Shown piece after piece: positions 1 to 6,975 of a DNA stretch of 8,598 bases (the first letter of the stretch is position 1; each line of letters opens with the position of its first letter). The notes beneath the pieces are model-generated. The model did no database searches and had not been told where the DNA came from. It worked only from the letters and a program-made list of their open reading frames with translations. A program made the translations under genes and the position numbers. This DNA comes from Methanospirillum hungatei (lineage in GTDB: Archaea; Halobacteriota; Methanomicrobia; Methanomicrobiales; Methanospirillaceae), in NCBI GenBank assembly GCA_003251955.1, contig QKDV01000136.1, forward strand, positions 1 through 8,598. Reading direction: 5' to 3'.

Positions 1-1
1 T

Positions 2-1573
2 GAAAGAGAGGGTCAAACAGCAAAGGATGTACTGCAAACAAAACAACCCGCAAGAGGAAGATTAATCGCCGATTTACCAGCAGGGATGAAACATCTGGAT
101 TACGTGTACATTCCGATTCAGGACCAGAAAGGAACAATAATTCGATTTATTGAGATATTCTCTGATATGACGGAAATCCGATCATTAGTGCAGTACCTTA
201 ACAGATCTGTCGAGAATGTTCAGGGTAACATCAGTTCTCTTGCAAAAGGAGACACCAACTTCAAAGTGAATATCCTTGAGGCTGATGAGTACTCAAGATC
301 TGCAAAAGAAGAGTTCACAAAGATAGGTCAGGCAATCGATACAGCCAGAAACGCTATCACTCAGCTTGTTGGAGATACGAATGCCATCGCCAATGCAGCA
401 ATAGCAGGAGATTTGAAGTTCAGATCTGATCCTTCTGTTCATCAAGGTGACTATCGTGCGATTATCGAGGGATTCAACAAAACTCTGGATTCTATTAATA
501 TTCCAATCGTAGAAACTATGAAGGTTGCCGAAAATTATGCAAATTATAACTTTACTGCACAATTTGATCCTGAAATCGAGATCAAAGGTGACTGGATACA
601 GTTCAAAAAAGAACTGAATAATATTGGGATTCAGGTTTCAGAAGCAATATCCCTGATAAATAAGAGTATTAATGACCTTGCTTCGAGTGCAGAAGAGGCA
701 AATGCAAGTATTGAGGAAGTTTTAGCCGGAGCACACCAGATCGCAGCCAACGCCGGAAAAGTAAGTCAGAATGCTGATCAGGGAGGAGATGGGATCATTC
801 AGGTGTTAAAAGCTATGGAGGATCTCAACGAGACAGTAGCAGCAGTATCACAAAAAACTGAGTCAGTATCTGCAGCTTCTGATGAGACTAACTCACTTGC
901 TAAGGGAGGTATCAATCTTGCAAGACAGTCTGAGAAAGCGATGACTGATATAACAACTTCAGCTAATGAGGTTGACACCATTGTAAATGGAATAAATTCG
1001 CAGATGGAAGAGATCGGAAAGATTGTCAGACTGATATCAGACATTGCAAACCAGACCAATTTACTCGCACTCAATGCAGCAATTGAAGCTGCACGGGCCG
1101 GTGAAGCGGGAAGAGGGTTTGCTGTTGTAGCAGCAGAAGTCAAATCACTTGCCCAGGATTCAAGAAAATCTGCAGAAAATATCGCTGATATGATTGCAAC
1201 ACTCCAAACTAAAGCAAATCAGGCCACAGAGGCCATGGGAAAATCAACAACTGCTGTAAATGAGGGGAGTTCAGCATTAGAACAGACACTTGCTGCGTTT
1301 AATAAGATAGCAGAAACCATTGAGGAGATTAACCTGAGTATTGTTGATGTTGCTTCTGCATCAGAAGAACAGGCTGCGTCGGTAGAAGAGGTCACCGCAA
1401 GTATCCAGGAGGTTGCAAACCTCGTGCAGAATACCTCACGAGAGGCAGGAGATGCTGCAGCTGCGACAGAAGAGGCGAGTGCATCTATTGATGAGATTGG
1501 CAGAATCATGAACGGTGTTGTTCGTATTGTGGAGAATATCTCCGGTGAAATGACAAAATTCAAGGTTTCCTGA
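2..1573 (+). CDS. Methyl-accepting chemotaxis protein, PAS/poly-HAMP type, 5' end outside window
   Basis: Chemoreceptor that signals through CheW and CheA. The frame is open from base 2, and the first 28 codons before the Met at 86 read smoothly into a PAS-like end ([19 protein letters not shown]), so 86 is not the start and the gene is cut by the window edge. Counting from Met86, residues about 1-30 are the end of a PAS fold, 35-190 look like stacked HAMP-type modules (for example [10 protein letters not shown] and the Y-N-F-T-A-Q-F stretch), and 195-490 are the coiled-coil signalling domain. The hairpin tip, the most conserved part of the family, is at 322-352 ([19 protein letters not shown] followed by [12 protein letters not shown]). 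Glu/Gln pairs such as SEEQAAS and TEEASAS are plausible CheR/CheB methylation sites. No membrane segment is visible, so the part seen is cytoplasmic; upstream sequence could still hold one. There is no CheR-tethering pentapeptide at the C-terminus. cheW follows after 4 bases. Confidence 0.93.
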   Translation, partial: EREGQTAKDVLQTKQPARGRLIADLPAGMKHLDYVYIPIQDQKGTIIRFIEIFSDMTEIRSLVQYLNRSVENVQGNISSLAKGDTNFKVNILEADEYSRSAKEEFTKIGQAIDTARNAITQLVGDTNAIANAAIAGDLKFRSDPSVHQGDYRAIIEGFNKTLDSINIPIVETMKVAENYANYNFTAQFDPEIEIKGDWIQFKKELNNIGIQVSEAISLINKSINDLASSAEEANASIEEVLAGAHQIAANAGKVSQNADQGGDGIIQVLKAMEDLNETVAAVSQKTESVSAASDETNSLAKGGINLARQSEKAMTDITTSANEVDTIVNGINSQMEEIGKIVRLISDIANQTNLLALNAAIEAARAGEAGRGFAVVAAEVKSLAQDSRKSAENIADMIATLQTKANQATEAMGKSTTAVNEGSSALEQTLAAFNKIAETIEEINLSIVDVASASEEQAASVEEVTASIQEVANLVQNTSREAGDAAAATEEASASIDEIGRIMNGVVRIVENISGEMTKFKVS

Positions 1574-1577
1574 TAAC

Positions 1578-2093
1578 ATGGGAGAAATCGAATCTCCAGT
1601 ATCGGATCCATCTCATCAATCTCATTATGGAGTTGATGATGAGATCCAGGTCGTCGAGTTTATCCTCGGAGATGACCAGTTCGCAATCAATCTTTTTGAT
1701 GTAAAAGAGATTGTGGAATACACTAAAATCACCCCACTTCCCGGGAGTGCCAGATATATAAAAGGAATAATTGATCTGAGAGGAGAGATTACTACAATAA
1801 TTGATCTTAAAGAGAAGATGGGAATACCATCAAGAAAGGGAAATCTTGAACAATCACGGATTATTGTAATTGACAGTTCAGTTACCAAAGGAAAGACAGG
1901 AATTCTTGTTGATGATGTAACAACAGTTATGTCGATAACAACATCGCAGATTGATCAGAAAACCTGCGATAAGGATGATGTGTCTTATATTCTAGGAATT
2001 ATCAGACATAGACAGGCTGACAAGGATTCAGACAAGGCTGATCTCATCATATGGCTCGATATCCCGAGAATGCTCAGAGATATGGGCCAGTAA
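1578..2093 (+). CDS. cheW: CheW chemotaxis adaptor protein
   Basis: Scaffold protein that couples chemoreceptors to the CheA kinase in the cytoplasm. The 171 residues match the usual CheW length. A poorly conserved 20-residue tail is followed by the CheW fold: VVEFILGDDQFAINLFDVKEI (residues 25-45), the PLPGSARYIKGIIDLRGEI loop (53-71, the family's N-L-R-G motif appearing as D-L-R-G), IIDLKEKMGI, and ILVDDVTTVMSI (109-120). The absence of a histidine phosphotransfer or kinase domain rules out CheA, and no receiver domain follows, so it is not CheV. ATG 1578 lies 4 bases after the receptor stop; only a weak AAGGT at 1562-1566 could serve as ribosome site, which suggests translation coupled to the receptor. 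There is no other in-frame Met before the domain. The tight pairing suggests an adaptor dedicated to, or at least made together with, the upstream receptor. Confidence 0.95.
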   Translation: MGEIESPVSDPSHQSHYGVDDEIQVVEFILGDDQFAINLFDVKEIVEYTKITPLPGSARYIKGIIDLRGEITTIIDLKEKMGIPSRKGNLEQSRIIVIDSSVTKGKTGILVDDVTTVMSITTSQIDQKTCDKDDVSYILGIIRHRQADKDSDKADLIIWLDIPRMLRDMGQ

Positions 2094-2122
2094 AAAGGTA
2101 ACATCAGTAATATCAGACCATC

Positions 2123-2166
2123 TGAAAAAATTGATCTCTTTTTCAATCGGACAGAACAAATTTTTT
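2123..2166. terminator. Two-way terminator region between cheW and the histidine kinase
   Basis: The 113-base gap between converging genes contains a weak A/T stem (TGAAAAA at 2123-2129 with TTTTTCA at 2139-2145), a run of six T at 2161-2166 for plus-strand transcription, and a run of six A at 2125-2130 that gives U6 on the minus strand downstream of the kinase stop. Archaeal polymerase stops at U-runs with little need for a stem, so this fits termination in both directions. Position and composition are seen; function is inferred. Confidence 0.5.
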
Positions 2167-2206
2167 CAAATTAAGGTCGCTTAATCACCACCCTCAACCC
2201 TTAATA

Positions 2207-4024
2207 TCAGGTCTTTCTCCATCCGGTTTTTGGCACCGTTATCTCGAATCTTGCACCTGATCCCGGTACACCGGATTCACGAATGGAAATTCCGGTAAGT
2301 GAAAGAATCTCACGTATGAGAAATAACCCGAGTCCGGTATTTTTACCAAACCCACGGTTGAAGATGAGTTCCTTCTCTTCATCCGGAATTCCAAGCCCGT
2401 TGTTATCAGCCCAGACAATTACAAGGTTTTTTTCGGACTCGTTGATTGAGAGAGTTATGGTTGTGACCTCCTGACCGTGCTTGACAGAATTGTCAAAAAG
2501 GTTGAAGAAGACCTTCTCGAGCATCGGGTCTGAAAAGATAAAGATGCCATACATATCATCCGGATTGATGGTTATTGAGAGATTGGAGGATGGTATGACG
2601 GTAATAAGTTCTATCCACTGCGGATCATGAGAGCCGATATCCTGGTAGATCCTTGTAAACTCTATCTGTTTCTGTACCTCACTCGTGGCTTCTTTCATAA
2701 TCCTGAGATACTCCAGAACTTCCGGCTCTTTGCATTCCATCCCAACTAACGCAAGGTTTCCACGGATTATCGCGATTTTATTGAGGATGTCATGTCTGGT
2801 GATGCTCGAGAGGAGGTTTAACTGGTTATATGCCTGCCGGAGGGCTTCTTCCGTTTTTTTGCGTTCAGTGATATCATGACATATCCCTTCAACAGAGATC
2901 ACGTTCCCTTCAGAGTCACAGATCGGAGAAATATTCTGGGTATGCCACTGCCAGGAGCCATCCTTGTGATGGATCCGATACTCTATCCCACTTGCTTTTT
3001 TCCCTGTTTTCAAAGCATTATCGAAGAATTTACGAAAGCGGGGAAGATCTTCGGGATGAATGTGCCTGACAGGCTTTCCTATAATCTCGGATGTATCATG
3101 CCCAAGGATATCAGTCCAGTTTGGAGAGACGTAGGTCGTCGATCCATCCGGTGAGAGAGAGAATACAATATCATTTGCATTCTCAACAAACGAGCGGAAC
3201 TTCTCCTCACTCTGCCGGAGTGCATCCTCTGTCTCTTTCAGTCTCGAGATATCATGACTGATCCCATCAATTCTGATTAAATCTCCATTTTCGTTGTAGA
3301 TAGGGGTTATACTCTGGGTGTGCCATCTCCAGGAACCATCCTTGTGCCTTATCTTGTACTCGTTCCCGGTTAAATTAGCCCCGATTGTGAGTGCTTTTAC
3401 AAAAAAATCATGGTTCTTTCGGTATTCATCAGGATGAAGTATTATTGACGCACTCTTGCCAATGATCTCATTCGGATTATATCCCAACAGATCAGTAATT
3501 TTCGGTGATACATACATGAAATGACCATCAGGAGAGAGAGAATAGAGAACCTCATTTGCATTCTCAACAAAAGAGCGGAACTTCTGTTCACTATCAAGGA
3601 GTGCCTCTTCTGCCTCAATCCTCTTTCTGATATCCCTGGTGACGTAGACTACTCCATTGAACCTGAGGGAGGTATCATATATCAGGTCAATGAGGATCTC
3701 CATTCCGATGGTTGCTTTATCACTGCAATACATCCCGATCTGAAATGTCGAACTACCAGAATACTTCCCGCCTTTCTCAATGATATCGATGAATTTCTCG
3801 TGATAGTCATGTAATATCTGAATCGAATCGGGAGTGATAAATTCCATGAATGGCCTTCCGATTACTTCATCCAGAGTATATCCCAGAAGGGTCGTAATTG
3901 AAGGAGATACATGGGTAATGTTTGCATCCTTATCAGTTACCCAGATGATCTCGGGAATTTGATCGGCCAGAGGTGGAAATCTTCTCTGACCTTCAACAAT
4001 AATCGGACTTATATCTTCGCTCAT
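2207..4024 (-). CDS. Soluble sensor histidine kinase with three PAS domains
   Basis: Cytoplasmic two-component sensor kinase of 605 residues with no membrane segment and no receiver domain. In order: PAS1 about 15-136, PAS2 with PAC 147-265, PAS3 with PAC 273-391, a dimerisation/phospho-acceptor helix with His411 (SSITRHDILNK), and an ATPase domain 495-600. The N box is FFNLFDNSVKHG (Asn512), the second glycine box is GFGKNTGLGLFL (558-569). The first glycine box reads ADNNGLGIP, so the residue two before the first Gly is Asn541 rather than the usual Asp, with Asp540 one place earlier. PAS2 and PAS3 are near-copies of each other. The HDILN acceptor region with a GFGKNTGLGLFL lid is typical of archaeal PAS kinases. 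The signal sensed cannot be told; PAS domains may bind small ligands or cofactors. No regulator gene is adjacent. ATG 4024 has no good ribosome site, but no in-frame upstream ATG was seen and PAS1 begins soon after it. Confidence 0.93.
   Translation of the reverse strand: MSEDISPIIVEGQRRFPPLADQIPEIIWVTDKDANITHVSPSITTLLGYTLDEVIGRPFMEFITPDSIQILHDYHEKFIDIIEKGGKYSGSSTFQIGMYCSDKATIGMEILIDLIYDTSLRFNGVVYVTRDIRKRIEAEEALLDSEQKFRSFVENANEVLYSLSPDGHFMYVSPKITDLLGYNPNEIIGKSASIILHPDEYRKNHDFFVKALTIGANLTGNEYKIRHKDGSWRWHTQSITPIYNENGDLIRIDGISHDISRLKETEDALRQSEEKFRSFVENANDIVFSLSPDGSTTYVSPNWTDILGHDTSEIIGKPVRHIHPEDLPRFRKFFDNALKTGKKASGIEYRIHHKDGSWQWHTQNISPICDSEGNVISVEGICHDITERKKTEEALRQAYNQLNLLSSITRHDILNKIAIIRGNLALVGMECKEPEVLEYLRIMKEATSEVQKQIEFTRIYQDIGSHDPQWIELITVIPSSNLSITINPDDMYGIFIFSDPMLEKVFFNLFDNSVKHGQEVTTITLSINESEKNLVIVWADNNGLGIPDEEKELIFNRGFGKNTGLGLFLIREILSLTGISIRESGVPGSGARFEITVPKTGWRKT
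3171..3204. repeat. Direct repeat copy 1 inside the PAS kinase gene (start of PAS3)
   Basis: A 34-base segment that matches 3552-3585 at 33 of 34 positions (C against A at 3191). It encodes the FRSFVENAN segment opening PAS3. The copies are 381 bases (127 codons) apart, the length of one PAS-PAC unit, so it marks an in-frame tandem duplication of the sensor module. Confidence 0.85.
3552..3585. repeat. Direct repeat copy 2 inside the PAS kinase gene (start of PAS2)
   Basis: Second copy of the segment at 3171-3204, encoding the FRSFVENAN segment opening PAS2. Further similarity follows across the unit, for instance the KDGSW-[RQ]-WHTQ region of both PAC parts. Confidence 0.85.
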
Positions 4025-4120
4025 TCCGCTGTCCAGGAGTGGGTTTATTATTACAAGGGCTGGATCTCTTCTGATGACATCAGGTAGTATCCATATGAGT
4101 ACGAGTATAAGGAACCTGAA

Positions 4121-4130
4121 TTTTTAAAAA
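4121..4130 (-). promoter_or_regulatory. Candidate TATA box for the PAS histidine kinase
   Basis: The minus strand carries TTTTTAAAAA here, about 95 bases before the kinase ATG. With initiation about 26 bases downstream it would give a leader near 75 bases. A second, weaker choice is TTATACT on the minus strand near 4103-4109. The intergenic U-runs just upstream make an independent promoter likely, but which box is used is inference. Confidence 0.35.
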
Positions 4131-4163
4131 TCTTATCTGGGTAGTGAGGATATCAGGCTTGAG

Positions 4164-4201
4164 AAAAAAAGAAATTCTGCATCAAACATTATCATAAAAA
4201 A
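4164..4201 (-). terminator. U-run terminator downstream of the C69 dipeptidase gene
   Basis: Read on the minus strand, the 55 bases after the dipeptidase stop contain two U-runs: six (4201-4196) and then seven (4170-4164, inside a TTTCTTTTTTTCTC tract). Repeated U-runs without a strong stem are the archaeal pattern. They separate this gene from the kinase downstream on the same strand. Confidence 0.55.
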
Positions 4202-4218
4202 CGAGGGAAAAGGGAAAT

Positions 4219-6018
4219 TCACGTCTGATATTCCCTGATGTAGGTTATCGGATCACCGGTGATATTTGCCACTTCACCCACATATTTGACATCCGGTGTT
4301 TCTCTCAACCCTTCCATATCATACACACGTGGCCCGTACTGATACCTGGCATACTCATACCACCAGTCAGGATATCCGATGTTTGAGATCGTGCGGTTCT
4401 GTACATCGTTATAATTCCCGTTCCTGTATGTTACGATCATCCTGCCCATAAGCGCTTTCCAGTCTTCTAACGCGTTTATGGCGGTTTCATTGGTATATGC
4501 AGTCAGATACTCGCGGGCTGAACTTTCGTCTGTGTTATAGCGAGCAAGTGCTTCTGCCTCAATTTCAGACTGGGTTGCAATTTCTTTACCTTCTATGCGA
4601 TCCTGTTCCGCCTTGATATCCGGACTCATGTAACTGTACATAAGCCGTGCATAGTTCTGTAGCAGTTCATATGGCCAGAATGCAGTATTCAGATCAAATT
4701 CCCAGTGAGAGCCATGGGTGTATGGCAAGGGGAGATGGGAGATACCTGCATAGAACGGGACATAACAGGTCTCGGACGGGGACGAGAGACCAAGCCAGCA
4801 AACTCCACCGATAGGATCGGGAAGCGTGGATCTTCCCTGACAGACATACGAGTACCCGCATGGATCGGTTGAGATCGGACGTGACCAGGAACCTGGTTTT
4901 AACTCTCCTTCATAAGGAGCATCGTGGGAATCAAACTGACCCCATACCCGGTATGGATCTCCAAACGGACCTCCTGCCGGAGTTGCTGTCAGGTCAAATA
5001 CCGTTCCTTCATAATGATCACGGTATATAGAAAGGGCATTGGTGAGGTTTACCGGGGTGTCGGGTTTGATAGAGAATGGATATGCTTTGGAAAACGGTCC
5101 CTCAATATACGGGGAGAGGCCTAGAGATGGGGCAAGGCGGTCAAATATTCTCCAGACCCGTGCCTGCGAGTAGTAGGGATGTGAGTACTCACCGATGCCA
5201 AAGGTCTTTGCCCAGTCAAGGAAACCGTCTGAAAGGTTCAACCATCCCATCTTTTCTGCATCTTCTTTAAGGTTCCCGGAGTAGATCTGGCCGGGATTAT
5301 CTGCTGATAGATCACGAATCCTGAACTCGTTGGCGGCTACAAAGATCTCTCCCTGCTTAATCTGCTCTGCGGCCCAGTATCCACCGGTCCCGTCAGGAGT
5401 TCCACCGCACATCTCGATAACCCAGGCATCTGAGGGATCTGCAAAGATGAGTGTCTCTCCGGTTCCGTAATACCCGTATGTATCAATGAGTTCACCGATA
5501 AGCATCACAGCCTCCTTCGCTTTTGTGCAGCGCTCGAGGGCAATGTTCGAGAGTTCGGAACTGTAAAAGATACGTTTTCCTTTCTCTGCTCCCGGGTGGA
5601 TCTTTGCATAATCCGTGCATTCCCCGCTCATCAGCTGGTGCTCGTTTATCATCCCGTAACTTCCGGTGATGTAAGCGTAGGTATGGTTTACTTCAGGGAT
5701 CTCTCCGAGCACAATGCTCTGTGTGTCATTTGACGGAGCATCGCCGAGAAACTCTCCCCCGCTGTTTGGATCATAGATGACCTGTCGCGTTGCCGTTTCA
5801 GGGTGATCTTTTGCAGGTATGTGGCGGAACGAGACCATGTCCTCACGTATCCGGTTGTATACCAGACCAGAACCTAATCCGTCATTTGAATGTCCGACAA
5901 AGACGGATCCGTCTTCAGAGGCATCACCTGTTACCACAAAGGTTGTGCATCCATATGCTGACGGTATGCATATCAACAGGACAAGGAGAAAGAGGGGTAA
6001 TATCTTGTACCCGATCAT
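4219..6018 (-). CDS. Secreted C69-family (Ntn-type) dipeptidase
   Basis: Predicted peptidase of family C69/U34, the PepD dipeptidase family, exported from the cell. Residues 1-23 form a signal peptide (Lys5, hydrophobic core 6-19, then SAYG), ending exactly before Cys24, which starts the family's CTTFVVTGDASEDGSVFVG motif. In this family the N-terminal Cys is the catalytic nucleophile, so signal-peptide removal would both export and activate the enzyme. Other family landmarks are GMINEHQLMSGECT (122-135), ETLIFADPSDAWVIEM (188-203), VAANEFRIRDL (227-237), YSQARVWRIFDRL (283-295), DPCGYSYVCQGR (385-396) and GVCWLGLSSPSETC (405-418). Seven or more further cysteines could form disulfides. At 599 residues it is longer than PepD of about 470; a helical region 465-535 and a Tyr/Trp-rich tail (549-599) follow. 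A lipid anchor at Cys24 is less likely because AYGC is a poor lipobox. Substrates would be external peptides. Confidence 0.9.
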   Translation of the reverse strand: MIGYKILPLFLLVLLICIPSAYGCTTFVVTGDASEDGSVFVGHSNDGLGSGLVYNRIREDMVSFRHIPAKDHPETATRQVIYDPNSGGEFLGDAPSNDTQSIVLGEIPEVNHTYAYITGSYGMINEHQLMSGECTDYAKIHPGAEKGKRIFYSSELSNIALERCTKAKEAVMLIGELIDTYGYYGTGETLIFADPSDAWVIEMCGGTPDGTGGYWAAEQIKQGEIFVAANEFRIRDLSADNPGQIYSGNLKEDAEKMGWLNLSDGFLDWAKTFGIGEYSHPYYSQARVWRIFDRLAPSLGLSPYIEGPFSKAYPFSIKPDTPVNLTNALSIYRDHYEGTVFDLTATPAGGPFGDPYRVWGQFDSHDAPYEGELKPGSWSRPISTDPCGYSYVCQGRSTLPDPIGGVCWLGLSSPSETCYVPFYAGISHLPLPYTHGSHWEFDLNTAFWPYELLQNYARLMYSYMSPDIKAEQDRIEGKEIATQSEIEAEALARYNTDESSAREYLTAYTNETAINALEDWKALMGRMIVTYRNGNYNDVQNRTISNIGYPDWWYEYARYQYGPRVYDMEGLRETPDVKYVGEVANITGDPITYIREYQT

Positions 6019-6041
6019 ACTTCCTGATTCATTTCATGTAC

Positions 6042-6049
6042 ATATATAA
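6042..6049 (-). promoter_or_regulatory. TATA box of the C69 dipeptidase gene, implying a leaderless message
   Basis: The minus strand reads CTTATATATG, a very good archaeal TATA box, centred about 27 bases before the ATG at 6018. Archaeal initiation lies about 25-27 bases from the box centre, so the transcript would start at or within a base or two of the ATG. The AGGA at only 4 bases from the ATG is too close to act as a normal ribosome site. Confidence 0.65.
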
Positions 6050-6122
6050 GCATTGAAAAAACCGCTGTCAATAAGCCATGATTGCCTTCAATTTATGTCT
6101 AATGAGTGAATATTTCTGATAG

Positions 6123-6130
6123 TTTATATT
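6123..6130 (+). promoter_or_regulatory. Candidate TATA box in the gap before the shikimate-kinase-like gene
   Basis: TTTATATT on the plus strand is the best TATA-like sequence in this 264-base gap. It would start a transcript near 6153, giving a leader of about 130 bases that passes through a T7 run at 6172-6178. A weaker box, TTGTATAGG at about 6178-6186, would give a leader near 75 bases. No small gene, tRNA or clear riboswitch is seen in the gap. Confidence 0.3.
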
Positions 6131-6282
6131 TTTCAGCCCATTCTATTCAGTCATGACAAAATAGTTCTGCGTTTTTTTGTATAGGGCAGATAACTGACAG
6201 ACAGGGAATCATTCATACAATCAATAGATTACATGAGTGTTTGGGTAAAGAGTACTAGAGGTACCTCATTTGAACAGACGAG

Positions 6283-6831
6283 ATGAGTATAATTAGCATG
6301 AAAAATATCGTTCTTATCGGTCTGCCAAGTGCCGGGAAGAGCACCATAGGAGTCATTCTCGCGAAGTCACTTGGAATGAACTTCATTGATACTGATATCA
6401 TAATCCAGGAGAACACCGGTTGCCTTCTCCAGGCAATTCTCAATGAAGATGGCCCGGAGAAATTCATGGAGATCGAAGAACAGAGTATACTCGGGCTGAG
6501 TGCTTCAAATGCGATCATCGCGACGGGGGGAAGTGTTGTGTACAGCCATGATGCCATGAATCACCTGAGATCAGACTCCATTGTTGTGTACCTTAAGATC
6601 TCATTCAGAGAGATGAGTAAACGATTAAAAAACATCAAAACACGGGGGATTGTTTTAATTCCCGGGCAGAGCCTCCGTGATATGTATAACCAGAGAATTC
6701 CGTTGTACGAAAGTTACGCAGATATTACTATCGATTGTTCAAATAAAAATTTCGAGAATGTTGTCGGGAAAGTGGTTAAGGAGATCGAAAAAGAGAGTTC
6801 TAAAGTCCTGTCAGACAGGTGTGATGCTTAA
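6283..6831 (+). CDS. Shikimate-kinase-like (AroK-fold) P-loop kinase, substrate uncertain
   Basis: Small nucleoside-monophosphate-kinase-fold protein, 182 residues, or 177 if it starts at the second Met (6298), which fits the family start (MKNIVLIG) better; neither has a clear ribosome site. Numbering from 6298: Walker A GLPSAGKST (8-16), the DTD motif (31-33) that binds the acceptor substrate in AroK, the glycine motif as ATGGSVVYS (75-83) instead of GGG, a lid region KTRGIVL (114-120) in place of the usual RPLL, and QRIPLYESYAD (132-142) with the conserved Arg133. By eye the arginine of the family's F-R-x-x-E motif is Met57 here (KFMEIE). Shikimate kinase of methanogens such as Methanocaldococcus is known to be an unrelated GHMP-type enzyme, so this may phosphorylate something else. 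Neighbours give no pathway hint. It converges on the hydrolase gene. Confidence 0.8.
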   Translation: MSIISMKNIVLIGLPSAGKSTIGVILAKSLGMNFIDTDIIIQENTGCLLQAILNEDGPEKFMEIEEQSILGLSASNAIIATGGSVVYSHDAMNHLRSDSIVVYLKISFREMSKRLKNIKTRGIVLIPGQSLRDMYNQRIPLYESYADITIDCSNKNFENVVGKVVKEIEKESSKVLSDRCDA

Positions 6832-6876
6832 CCAGAAATAGCAGGAAATTGCCTACGATTCCCTCAAGATCAATCT

Positions 6877-6943
6877 CAGGGAGTTATTTTCGTGTGTACA
6901 CTCCCTGTACCAGATGATCATTCTACATAAAAAAATGGTTTTT
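6877..6943 (+). terminator. Hairpin and T-run after the shikimate-kinase-like gene
   Basis: CAGGGAGT (6877-6884) pairs perfectly with ACTCCCTG (6900-6907), an 8-base stem with a 15-base loop, 45 bases after the kinase stop. A competing small hairpin GTACA/TGTAC (6896-6900 with 6906-6910) overlaps it. A run of five T follows at 6939-6943. The T-run is some way from the stem, so a terminator role is likely but not certain. Confidence 0.45.
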
Positions 6944-6975
6944 AAATCACCGGGCCCTGATGTTCAGACCGGTGA
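6929..6975 (-). terminator. Intrinsic-type terminator overlapping the hydrolase stop codon
   Basis: On the minus strand a 7-base stem, TCACCGG paired with CCGGTGA (6969-6975 with 6947-6953), encloses the hydrolase stop codon in its 15-base loop. It is followed by TTTAAAAACCA and then seven U (6935-6929). The stem plus U-run is a good stop signal for the hydrolase transcript. Confidence 0.55.

Noticed and set aside
799..1143. Minus-strand open frame within the receptor gene
   Set aside because: An antisense shadow of the Ala/Glu/Ser-rich coiled coil; the plus-strand frame holds the clear conserved receptor motif.
2876..3154. Plus-strand open frames inside the PAS kinase gene
   Set aside because: Antisense to well-conserved PAS sequence and without motifs or ribosome sites.
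2207..6018. Kinase and dipeptidase as one operon
   Set aside because: They share a strand, but 194 bases, two U-runs and a separate TATA-like box lie between them.
5790..6056. Plus-strand open frames over the dipeptidase 5' end
   Set aside because: Antisense to the signal peptide and catalytic motif; no sign of coding on that strand.
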